In this document: in pieces, positions 16,369 to 25,063 of the stretch
Position numbering within the stretch: the stretch's first letter is position 1
How the letters are laid out: the number at the start of each line of letters is the position of its first letter
Source: Fidelibacterota bacterium
Lineage (GTDB): Bacteria; Fidelibacterota; Marinisomatia; SCGC-AAA003-L08; D37C17
Direction: 5' to 3'
NCBI GenBank assembly: GCA_014381415.1
Contig: JACNLQ010000058.1
Location: 65,768-114,934 of the forward strand
Length of the DNA stretch: 49,167 nt
Position numbers and translations under genes: made by a program
The notes under the pieces: model-generated
Told to the model about the DNA's origin: nothing
Database searches by the model: none
What the model saw: only the letters and a program-made list of their open reading frames with translations

Positions 16369-18789
16369 ATGAGGTTATATATTTCAAAGTTCATTCTTTT
16401 AGCTTTCATCGGTCTAATTATTGGACAAAACCAAAGTCCCTATCTAGATATTGCCAATGAATTATTAGTGAGAAAGAAATTATCAAAGAAATTACCCGAT
16501 GTCTTTGATAATACCAAGTACACCGAAATGGTGGATAAAATTGATGCTATTGCGAAAATAAGCCCCAAAGACCATGAGACCCGCATGGCAGTTAATAATC
16601 CAGAATTTCATTGGTGTTTTTCGCAGACATACTCTTTGTCTAACATGTCCGCAAAAGCAATTGCTCACTATAGAAAATATAAAATTCAATCATTAGATAA
16701 TTCATTGACTATACATACACTATTTCAAAAAAACATTAATGAACTTGAAATTGCCCTTGAAAATAATCAGGCAAAATTGGCACAGAATATTTTTGAAACT
16801 ATAACAGACTTTAAAAGTACTACAGATTCCCCCACCAATATTCAAATTCAACTATTACAGGATAATTTGAATACCTTTAATGAGCTTAGCAATCGATCCC
16901 CAATAATTTCTGAAGATGGGTTTATGGGACCACAAACCAAAAGTGCAATTTATGATTTTGAAGAAAATAATCCCTATTTTGTATCCCAAAGTGAAATACA
17001 ATCCTCTGTGCTGAAATCTGTTGAAATTTCTTCAGCTCCAACTTCAATCCAACCAGTTTCATCAAACTCTCAATTAGATGCTGAACAGATAGCTGGGGAT
17101 AACTCCATACATCTATCCACAAAATTAATAGTATCTGAAGCTAAAATAAAATCTATCCCAGGCACCAGCATTGCTGAAGTACTCGAATATGTTTTAGGTA
17201 TAAACATTAAACGGCAGGGTGCTTCAGATGTACTTGCAAACATCTCTACTTTTGGCGGGACTGGAGAGCAAACCCTCATTTTAGTTGATGGTTTGAAAAT
17301 TAGTAATCAACAAACTCTACATCATGATTTGGATTTACCAATTAATATCGATGATATTAAACAAATTGAAATCTACCGCAATGCCGCTGCAAGAGCTTAT
17401 GGCACTGGGGCAATTTCAGGTGTTGTGAATATTATTACTAAATCAGGAGATGAGAGAAAGACTTATCTGGCAGCAGAATTTGGCGATTATTCCCTTGTCA
17501 ATAGTAATTTTATGGTTACGGTTCCTATAGGGAAAAGTTTTCATAACCTGAGTTTTAACAGCTTATCTTCAAGTGGCTATAAAACAAATACGGACTTTCT
17601 GAAAAATACATTCTACTATAAATATTCCCTTCAAGATGGCAAAACATCCACTAACTTTTCATTTGGGTATTTGAGTAGAGGAAACGGAATTACCAACCAA
17701 TTAGAAAATGTATATGAAAATCAATATGAAAAAAATTCTACAAAATTTTTTAATTCTAAAATATTGTGGGATTTTGGAAATGTTAAATTAGAATCCAATA
17801 CCCATTGGTTCGACCATAGAGATGAACTGGCATATAATAAGAATGTCGGGGGATGGGATAATTATTCCAATACTGAAATTGGTGTTAATTTTAATGCAAA
17901 TGCTAGATCAAAATGGGGCAATAGAAAAACGGGCTTCACCTATAATCGGGAAACAAATTCAAATACTGCTGTAACTGAAATTACAAGGGATCATTATTCT
18001 CTTACTTATCAAGAATTTATTTCATCTAAAAAAATGAAATTAGACTTTGGTTTAAGCAGCAATTATTATGATGACTTCGGCTGGTATGCTGCACCAGGTT
18101 ATCAATTAGTTTATAATATAAATAATAATGCAAATATTTATCAAAAATATGACCGTGGATTTCGACTCCCCTCCTTTTATGAGATGTATGCTGATGATTA
18201 TATCTATAATGGCAATATTAGTTTGAAGGGTGAATCCATAAATTCTTTTGAGTATGGAATTCAAATTTATGGTTCTGCTGTGCGAATGACCGCTTCACAA
18301 TTTTACAAAAATAGTTCCAATGTCATCGATTGGTACACAGTTACATCCGGAAACACAAAAACGTGGAAAGCTGACAATATACCAGATGTGCTCACATCTG
18401 GGCATAATATGCAGTTAGAATTATATCCGGAAATAATTAAAAGACTGAGTTTTGTTGATCGATTTGAACTGGGATATGCATATTTAGATATTGAACATAA
18501 TGGTGAAAAAAGTGATTATAAAAATATTTCTCATTATTTGAAGCATCAACTTGTTTTTGGGACACAGTATAACCTACCATTTAGGATTTCACGCTCCTGG
18601 TATGTTCGTTACGAACAGCCCAACGATCAGGATAATAGAACTATTTTTGATACTCAAATCCATTACAACATCTGGCGTATCGAGACTACTTTAAATATTA
18701 ATAATGTATTTAATGTACAATATGAAGATGTTGAGGGTGTTACACTTCCCGGACGATGGATCAGATTCAGTCTCAGATATAATCTGTAA
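16369..18789 (+). CDS. TonB-dependent outer-membrane receptor with PG-binding-like N-terminal extension
   Basis: 806 residues. After a signal peptide (ILLAFIGLIIGQ) comes an unusual extension of about 220 residues, probably helical, with a peptidoglycan-binding-1-like motif EDGFMGPQTKSAIYDFEENN at 182-201. The plug domain follows at about 255-365: IPGTSIAEVLEYVLGINIKR, TLILVDGLKI, IEIYRNAAARAYGTGAISGV and VNIITKSG. The remaining residues form beta-strands of a 22-stranded barrel, with YEMYADDYIYNGNISLKGES in the usual extracellular region and a final strand ending RWIRFSLRYNL. The plug is of the BtuB/vitamin B12-siderophore kind rather than SusC. The substrate cannot be told. Follows the propeller lipoprotein at 19 bases. 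Confidence 0.92.
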   Translation: MRLYISKFILLAFIGLIIGQNQSPYLDIANELLVRKKLSKKLPDVFDNTKYTEMVDKIDAIAKISPKDHETRMAVNNPEFHWCFSQTYSLSNMSAKAIAHYRKYKIQSLDNSLTIHTLFQKNINELEIALENNQAKLAQNIFETITDFKSTTDSPTNIQIQLLQDNLNTFNELSNRSPIISEDGFMGPQTKSAIYDFEENNPYFVSQSEIQSSVLKSVEISSAPTSIQPVSSNSQLDAEQIAGDNSIHLSTKLIVSEAKIKSIPGTSIAEVLEYVLGINIKRQGASDVLANISTFGGTGEQTLILVDGLKISNQQTLHHDLDLPINIDDIKQIEIYRNAAARAYGTGAISGVVNIITKSGDERKTYLAAEFGDYSLVNSNFMVTVPIGKSFHNLSFNSLSSSGYKTNTDFLKNTFYYKYSLQDGKTSTNFSFGYLSRGNGITNQLENVYENQYEKNSTKFFNSKILWDFGNVKLESNTHWFDHRDELAYNKNVGGWDNYSNTEIGVNFNANARSKWGNRKTGFTYNRETNSNTAVTEITRDHYSLTYQEFISSKKMKLDFGLSSNYYDDFGWYAAPGYQLVYNINNNANIYQKYDRGFRLPSFYEMYADDYIYNGNISLKGESINSFEYGIQIYGSAVRMTASQFYKNSSNVIDWYTVTSGNTKTWKADNIPDVLTSGHNMQLELYPEIIKRLSFVDRFELGYAYLDIEHNGEKSDYKNISHYLKHQLVFGTQYNLPFRISRSWYVRYEQPNDQDNRTIFDTQIHYNIWRIETTLNINNVFNVQYEDVEGVTLPGRWIRFSLRYNL

Positions 18790-18843
18790 CTTTTTAACCA
18801 CCCCTTAAATTTCACACATAAAATAATTTGGAGGATTTAATTT

Positions 18844-20712
18844 ATGTCTAATCATAAATTTCAAACGGAAGTCAGTCAATTACTGCATCTAATTATTCAC
18901 TCACTATATTCCCATAAGGAAATATTTCTAAGGGAGCTCATATCGAATTCATCTGATGCTTTAGATAAATTGAAATATCTAACCTTAACAGATGATACGT
19001 TTAAGTCACTGGAATTCAAACCGCAAGTCAATATCAATTTTAATGAAAAGGATAAAACACTTACCATTTCAGATAGCGGTATTGGAATGAATAAAGATGA
19101 TTTGAAAGATAATCTGGGTACCATTGCTAGATCCGGAACCAAAAACTTTGTTGAAATGTTGACGGGTGATTCAAAAAAAGATTCTAGCCTCATAGGACAA
19201 TTCGGCGTTGGATTTTACTCCTCATATATGGTTGCAGATAAAGTAGAAGTAATTAGTAAAAAGGCTGGGGAAAATTCTGCATTTAAATGGACAAGTGATG
19301 GAAAGAGTGGCTACAATATTGAAGATTCTGAAAAGGATTCTTTTGGAACAGATATTATTCTTCATCTAAATGAAGAGGGGGAAAAATATACAACTCGATG
19401 GGAAATTCAGAATATCGTTAAAAAATACTCTAATCATATCTCTTTCCCTATATACCTCCATTGGGAAGAAGTAACTACAAAAGGTGAAGGTGATAAGAAA
19501 AAGGAAAAGAAAGAAAATAAAACTGAACAAATTAACGCCGGATCAGCATTTTGGAAAAAATCAAAGGGATCTTTAAAAGATAAAGATTACAATCAGTTTT
19601 ACCAGTCTATCGCTGTTGATTATGAAGACCCCATCCTCCATATTCATACGCAGGCTGAAGGTACTTTAGCTTATACAACCCTATTTTTTATACCCAAAAA
19701 TGCGCCCTTTGACCTGTTTAACCCTGATTTTCAACCTGGTGTTAAACTCTATGTAAATCGTGTATTTATCACCGATAATGATAAAGAACTCATGCCAACT
19801 TATTTACGTTTTATTAGAGGGATAATTGACTCAGAGGATTTACCTTTGAATGTAAGCAGAGAAATTCTACAGAAAAATAGAGTTTTAGCTAAAATAAAAA
19901 ATAACTCCGTAAAAAAAATTCTCTCAGAACTCCTAAAATATTCAGAAGATAAAAAGAAATACACTGATTTCATTGATAAATTTGGAATTCCAATAAAAGA
20001 AGGTTTATACCAAGACCATGATAATCGAGATGACCTATTGGAATTGGTTCGCTTTAAATCTACAACCGAAGAGGGCTATGTCTCCCTTGCTGAATATGCG
20101 GGTAGAATGAAAGCTGATCAAAAAAATATTTATTACATCACCGGAGATAATGAAGCAACTTTAAAGAATTCTCCTCTTTTAGAGATGTACACTGAAAAAG
20201 AGATTGAAGTGCTGATAATGGATCAAGATATTGATGAATTTGTTATACCATCAATTAATAAATATAAAGATCATGACTTAAAATCTGTCAACTTAATTGA
20301 TGCTGCTGATGATTTGCAAACAGATGATGATAAAAAGGACGAGACAAACCTTAAGCCTCTTCTGAAAAAAATGAAAAAGGTATTAGGTGAACAGGTAAAA
20401 GATGTAACAACCTCCTCTCGGTTAAAGGATTCACCTTCGTGTATTGTTGCGGATTCAAATGATCCAACGGCTAAAATGCAGGAAATCATGAAAGCGATGG
20501 GGCAAGCTGGACAGCAAGATATTAAGCCAATTCTTGAAATCAATCCTTCTCATGCAATCATTATAAAGTTAAAGGATATGAAAAAGAGTAAATCTTTTGA
20601 TGACATTAGCCAGCTTCTCCTCGATCAAGCCGTTTTACTGGAAGGCGCTAAGTTAAAGAACCCCACTGAATTTGTAGATCGTTTGAATACAATTTTAACA
20701 GAATCCCTTTAA
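18844..20712 (+). CDS. htpG: Molecular chaperone HtpG (Hsp90)
   Basis: 622 residues, close to the usual bacterial length. Cytoplasmic ATP-dependent dimeric chaperone. The GHKL ATPase motifs are intact: RELISNSSDALDKLKYL with the catalytic Glu, DSGIGM, GTIARSGTKNF and IGQFGVGFYSSYMVADKV. The middle domain holds LYVNRVFITDN and PLNVSREILQKNR with its ATP-contacting Arg. The C-terminal dimerisation domain (SHAIIIKLKDM ... LLLDQAVLLEGAKLKNP) is complete. A lysine-rich insert (KKKEKKENK) lies in the charged region near 220. Ribosome binding site TTGGAGG precedes the ATG. No clear terminator follows. Confidence 0.98.
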   Translation: MSNHKFQTEVSQLLHLIIHSLYSHKEIFLRELISNSSDALDKLKYLTLTDDTFKSLEFKPQVNINFNEKDKTLTISDSGIGMNKDDLKDNLGTIARSGTKNFVEMLTGDSKKDSSLIGQFGVGFYSSYMVADKVEVISKKAGENSAFKWTSDGKSGYNIEDSEKDSFGTDIILHLNEEGEKYTTRWEIQNIVKKYSNHISFPIYLHWEEVTTKGEGDKKKEKKENKTEQINAGSAFWKKSKGSLKDKDYNQFYQSIAVDYEDPILHIHTQAEGTLAYTTLFFIPKNAPFDLFNPDFQPGVKLYVNRVFITDNDKELMPTYLRFIRGIIDSEDLPLNVSREILQKNRVLAKIKNNSVKKILSELLKYSEDKKKYTDFIDKFGIPIKEGLYQDHDNRDDLLELVRFKSTTEEGYVSLAEYAGRMKADQKNIYYITGDNEATLKNSPLLEMYTEKEIEVLIMDQDIDEFVIPSINKYKDHDLKSVNLIDAADDLQTDDDKKDETNLKPLLKKMKKVLGEQVKDVTTSSRLKDSPSCIVADSNDPTAKMQEIMKAMGQAGQQDIKPILEINPSHAIIIKLKDMKKSKSFDDISQLLLDQAVLLEGAKLKNPTEFVDRLNTILTESL

Positions 20713-20911
20713 TTTTCACCCTTTAGAAACCAAATTTAACAAAAATATAGTCTCTCACCCCTTATCCTCCTTGTGAGATCACAAATCCTGCATTCTATGT
20801 AACAGTATGTAAAATGTGACCTGTGACCATTGTAAGCCTCGTTAGAAAGCTGTAATTTTGCCTATGTGCAATAATAAATATTTTTATATACAATAAATTA
20901 GGAAAGATGAA
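20713..20911. other. Intergenic region between htpG and the C25 protease
   Basis: About 200 bases. A weak inverted repeat, CTCAC...GTGAG, at about 20754-20777 lacks a T-tract. The right half carries the possible promoter listed separately. No small gene was found. Confidence 0.4.
20827..20860 (+). promoter_or_regulatory. Possible FCB-type promoter of the C25 protease gene
   Basis: ATTG near 20829-20832, then 20 bases, then TAATTTTGC at about 20853-20861. The second element matches the Bacteroidetes -7 consensus TAnnTTTG exactly; the first lacks one T. It lies about 50 bases before the ATG at 20912. Confidence 0.4.
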
Positions 20912-23900
20912 ATGAATAAAATAGTATTAATTGGATTATTGATTACAGGTCTGTTTGCAGGAAAAAAAGCAGATTATGCCAAAGTTATATCTTCGGATAT
21001 CCAATCTACTGTAATTGAATTCAACACTGAAAATTTTGATCTAGTACCAGTAAGTACACCAGATGGTATATTCTATCTAGCAAGACTTGAAAATGGAGCG
21101 TCTTTCCTCAAGAGGGGTGCACCGGATTTACATAAAATTTCCAGATCCATAATTATCCCAGATAATGCGGAAATGGGAATTGAAATTTTATCTTCAGAAT
21201 ATATTGATTACGATAATATTTCCATCGCACCGTCAAAAGGCAATATTTCTCGATTGGTAAATCCAAGTGATCTCCCCTATGAATTTGGAACAGAATATAA
21301 CCAGAATTCATTTTTTCCATCCACCATTGCTGAACTGCAGAATCCATATATCCTGCGAAGTTTACGGGGCCAGGCTGTAGATTTTCATCCCATTCAATAT
21401 AATCCAATTCAAAAAGTATTACGAGTGTATTCTAAAATTAAGATAAAAGTTTCTGCAATGGGTGATGGCGGTGAAAATATGCTCAGTAGAAAAGCTGGAA
21501 CACAATTGATTGCCCGAGAATATAAAAATATTTATGACGAACATTTTATAAATTTTAGAGATGATACCCGATTCGAATATTTAGAAGATCATGGAAATAT
21601 GCTGATTATTTCTTACGGTGCTTTTATGACGGAAATGCAACCATTAGTGGATTGGAAAAATAAAAAAGGTATCCCCACAGAAATGATTGATGTTGCTGAG
21701 ATTGGTTCGAATTCAAGCACTATTGAAAGTTTTGTAGAAAACTACTATGTAGAAAATAATTTAACATTTTTATTATTAGTTGGGGATATAGCCCAGATTC
21801 CATCACCCTATATTTCTGGAAGTGCTTCTGACCCATCTTATGGCTTTATTGAAGGAAATGACTCCTATGCTGAAGTGATAGTTGGCAGATTTTCTGGTGG
21901 CAACCCTTCACAAATTGCAACTCAAGTTGAACGTTCAATAAATTATGAACAATCACCTCAAGCTGGTGCAGATTGGTACGATAATGCTCTGGGAATTGCT
22001 TCAGACCAGGGGCCAGGATTTGAAGGACTTGATGATGACGAATTTAATGAACAAATATTAAAACCCTTATTGTTAGGGTTTACTTATGATGATTATGAAG
22101 GAATATATGATGGCAGTGGCGGTACGGATGCACAGGGTATAAATGCCATCAATGATGGTGTGAGCCTCATAAATTATACAGGACATGGATCTATTTCCAG
22201 TTGGGGGAATGGTGCGTCTCTAAGCACTTCACAGGTGAATGCATTGGAAAATAATAATCTTCTTCCATTTGTAATAACAGTAGGCTGTAATGTGGGTGAA
22301 TTTCAAAGTACAAACGAAAGTTTTGCTGAGGCGTGGTTGCGAGCCACCAATGATGGTGAACCATCTGGCGCAATTGGTCATTATGGTTCAACTATAAGTC
22401 AATCATGGGAACCACCTATGCATGGGCAATATGGCATGAACTTAATTATTACCGAAAGTTTAGATGAGCATTTAACCCGAACCATTGGCGGTATAACTAC
22501 CAATGGCTGTATGTATATGAATGATGCTCAGGGCGCATCTGGAATAAATGAAACCAATTATTGGACCCTTTTTGGTGATCCTTCCTTAGAACTGCGTACA
22601 GATCAACCTGCTACCTTAAATATCAGTCATGAAGACGCTATAGTTGTAGGACAATCTGAACTCATCGTCGGTACCGGTGTTAATAATGCTCTGGTAGCTT
22701 TATCTATAAATGGTGAACTATTAGCATCAGCATACTCAGAAAATGGAAGTGCGTATTTAGATTTAAGTGAATCAGAATTACTCCCTGGTGAATATGATCT
22801 GGTGGTGACTGCCTTTAATACATTCCCTTATGAGGCTGTAGTATCTGTAATTACTCCAGACGGACCTTTTATAACTGTTGATTCATTTACTATTTATGAT
22901 GAATCCTGGGAAGGGAATGGAATGGCTGATTATGGTGAAAATATTGCACTAAATATTCAAGCCAATAATGTGGGTGTTGAAAATGCAACCAATGTAACAG
23001 GAAACATTTCAGTTAATGACCCCTATATTTATAATTCCAATGGTGTAATCTATTTTGGGAATATATTATCTGGAGGAAATGCTAATGCTGGTGGATATAA
23101 TTTTAGTATTTCGAATAATGTTCCTGATGGGCATCTCGCAGAGTTTACTGTTGTATTTTCCAGCAATGAAGGCATATGGGAAGGAGAATTTAATATACCC
23201 ATTCATGCACCAACTTTCACTGTTTCTAATCCATCTTTTGTAGATGCTGGTGGAGATGGAGTCTGGGATGCTGGTGAAGAAATCGATCTAACCCTTTTAT
23301 TAAATAACGAAGGATCAGCAAGTCATTGGGCATATCCAGGTGTTCATCTTTCTGTAGATGGAAATAATGCATCAATAGATTCAGGTTATGAATATTTCTG
23401 GTTTTATGGACTTGAAGCAGGAACATCAAATTTTGCTAATTTCCCAGTTGTTGCCAATAGTTCAGCAAACATGGGAACTGAAGTTACATTTACAGCTTAT
23501 GGTTTAGAGATGGACTGTGTTCAATATGAAAACAATGAGAATTGTATCATGGGTGAAGAATTCACTTTTACGCTCACTATTGGGCTACCAATTGACAATG
23601 ATTTATATGAACCTATAAACCTCATTGCTTCTACTACCGAAGAAGGTATAGATTTAGAATGGGACGAACCATTTACCTGTCCTTCAGGTCAATTTGCAGA
23701 TTGTGAAGGACAATGTATTGATGATTGGTATACTGCATGGGTAGGTGATAGTATCTGTGACGATGGTGATTATGGTGTCTGGTTTAACTGTGAAGAATTT
23801 GACTTTGATGGTGGTGATTGTGGCGGTAGAAATGAAAATTCTGATAATAATGTTATTGAAAAAATATATCCTACTCATCTAAATACAGACTTTTCAATTT

Positions 23901-24901
23901 CAACCTATTTACGAAGTGAAAGCCGTGAGGTAGAAGGGTATTTTGTGTACCGGGATGGTTCTTATCTTGCATATGTCGATGATAAAGAATACAGTGATGA
24001 AAGTGTGAGTTTTGATGGTGCAGAATACTGTTACCATATAACAGCTGTTTATGAAGAAGGTCAGTCAGGACCATCCAACACAGCCTGTGCAAATGCCCCT
24101 GGTGACCCCGGTTGCTTAACGGGTGATTTAAACTGTGATGGTACCATCAATATTTTAGATATTGTCAATGTAGTTAATATGGCTTTAGGAGTTACTGAAA
24201 GCGATCCTTCGGCTGATCTAAATGGTGATGGTGTTATCAATATCTTAGATGTTATTGCCTTGTTAAACTTGGTATTAGGAAGTAGAACAATTGATTCGAG
24301 TGACAACCTGGGAACGGATGCAATCATTTACAAATCAGACAATTCAGTGTCACTTTCTGCCAATGGACAAATTGCAGGATTCCAAATTAAGGTAAAAGCT
24401 GATCTGATTGAATTAAATACAAATATTCCATTAACAATAGAAACCAATAATATACAGGATGAATTTGTAATTGTTGGCTATGGCTTGACAGGAGAAACAC
24501 TTTCAGGTGAACAGGTTCAATTATTTACAGCTTCTGCTGGTTTTGAAATTACTTCAGTTATTGTTGCCAATGTTCTTGGTGATGCGATGGGTACTGATTT
24601 AACAACTGTTCTATTGCCTGACACATTTGAACTCAGCCAGAACTTTCCAAATCCATTTAATCCATCTACGGAAATTCAATTTACCGTTGGAATAGATGAA
24701 CTGGTAAGTTTAAATATTTATGATATACAAGGTAGATTGGTTTCATCATTAATTGATAATTCCTTATATTCTGCAGGATCATATAAAATGAAATGGGAGG
24801 GTAAAAATCAATTTGGTGCTCAAGTACCTTCAGGAATGTATTTATATAAATTGGAAAGTGCCGATCAAATTGTAACCAGAAAAATGGTTTTGATGAAATA
24901 A
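20912..24901 (+). CDS. Gingipain-type (C25) cysteine protease with dockerin-like repeats and T9SS tail
   Basis: 1329 residues. Signal peptide, then a propeptide (20-220). The peptidase C25 domain spans about 225-565: MLIISYGAFMTEMQPLVDWK, FLLLVGDIAQIPSP, EVIVGRFSGGN, the catalytic His in NYTGHGS (H425) and the catalytic Cys in VGCNVGEF (C459). An Ig-like domain follows (about 570-650), then two beta-sandwich domains. A Notch/LNR-like cysteine cluster (CPSGQF ... DSICDDGDYG ... CEEFDFDGGDC) lies at about 923-970. Two dockerin-type repeats (GDLNCDGTINILDIVNVVNM, DLNGDGVINILDVIALLNLV) lie at 1070-1123, then a cohesin-like segment, then the T9SS tail NFPNPFNPSTEIQF ... KMVLMK. A secreted or surface endopeptidase. 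Whether it prefers Arg or Lys cannot be read from the sequence. Confidence 0.94.
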   Translation: MNKIVLIGLLITGLFAGKKADYAKVISSDIQSTVIEFNTENFDLVPVSTPDGIFYLARLENGASFLKRGAPDLHKISRSIIIPDNAEMGIEILSSEYIDYDNISIAPSKGNISRLVNPSDLPYEFGTEYNQNSFFPSTIAELQNPYILRSLRGQAVDFHPIQYNPIQKVLRVYSKIKIKVSAMGDGGENMLSRKAGTQLIAREYKNIYDEHFINFRDDTRFEYLEDHGNMLIISYGAFMTEMQPLVDWKNKKGIPTEMIDVAEIGSNSSTIESFVENYYVENNLTFLLLVGDIAQIPSPYISGSASDPSYGFIEGNDSYAEVIVGRFSGGNPSQIATQVERSINYEQSPQAGADWYDNALGIASDQGPGFEGLDDDEFNEQILKPLLLGFTYDDYEGIYDGSGGTDAQGINAINDGVSLINYTGHGSISSWGNGASLSTSQVNALENNNLLPFVITVGCNVGEFQSTNESFAEAWLRATNDGEPSGAIGHYGSTISQSWEPPMHGQYGMNLIITESLDEHLTRTIGGITTNGCMYMNDAQGASGINETNYWTLFGDPSLELRTDQPATLNISHEDAIVVGQSELIVGTGVNNALVALSINGELLASAYSENGSAYLDLSESELLPGEYDLVVTAFNTFPYEAVVSVITPDGPFITVDSFTIYDESWEGNGMADYGENIALNIQANNVGVENATNVTGNISVNDPYIYNSNGVIYFGNILSGGNANAGGYNFSISNNVPDGHLAEFTVVFSSNEGIWEGEFNIPIHAPTFTVSNPSFVDAGGDGVWDAGEEIDLTLLLNNEGSASHWAYPGVHLSVDGNNASIDSGYEYFWFYGLEAGTSNFANFPVVANSSANMGTEVTFTAYGLEMDCVQYENNENCIMGEEFTFTLTIGLPIDNDLYEPINLIASTTEEGIDLEWDEPFTCPSGQFADCEGQCIDDWYTAWVGDSICDDGDYGVWFNCEEFDFDGGDCGGRNENSDNNVIEKIYPTHLNTDFSISTYLRSESREVEGYFVYRDGSYLAYVDDKEYSDESVSFDGAEYCYHITAVYEEGQSGPSNTACANAPGDPGCLTGDLNCDGTINILDIVNVVNMALGVTESDPSADLNGDGVINILDVIALLNLVLGSRTIDSSDNLGTDAIIYKSDNSVSLSANGQIAGFQIKVKADLIELNTNIPLTIETNNIQDEFVIVGYGLTGETLSGEQVQLFTASAGFEITSVIVANVLGDAMGTDLTTVLLPDTFELSQNFPNPFNPSTEIQFTVGIDELVSLNIYDIQGRLVSSLIDNSLYSAGSYKMKWEGKNQFGAQVPSGMYLYKLESADQIVTRKMVLMK

Positions 24902-24924
24902 TAATAATAATCTTTTAATTGAGT

Positions 24925-24956
24925 TAAAAAACGAGGCAAAAAGCCTCGTTTTTTTT
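24925..24956 (+). terminator. Rho-independent terminator after the C25 protease gene
   Basis: AAAAAACGAGGC, loop AAAAA, GCCTCGTTTTTTTT, starting about 25 bases after the stop codon. A strong 7-bp GC-rich stem with a long T-run. Confidence 0.92.
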
Positions 24957-25063
24957 ATGTCAATTATTTTAATATTTTTTGTAACGTAATTCAACAATAG
25001 GGTAAATTTTCCCAGTGTTTTGTAACTTAAATCTTCAATTTAATAATTAATTAATCAGGAATT

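Noticed and set aside
20754-20777. Inverted repeat CTCAC...GTGAG as a terminator or riboswitch after htpG
   Set aside because: Short stem, long loop, no T-tract and no known riboswitch core.
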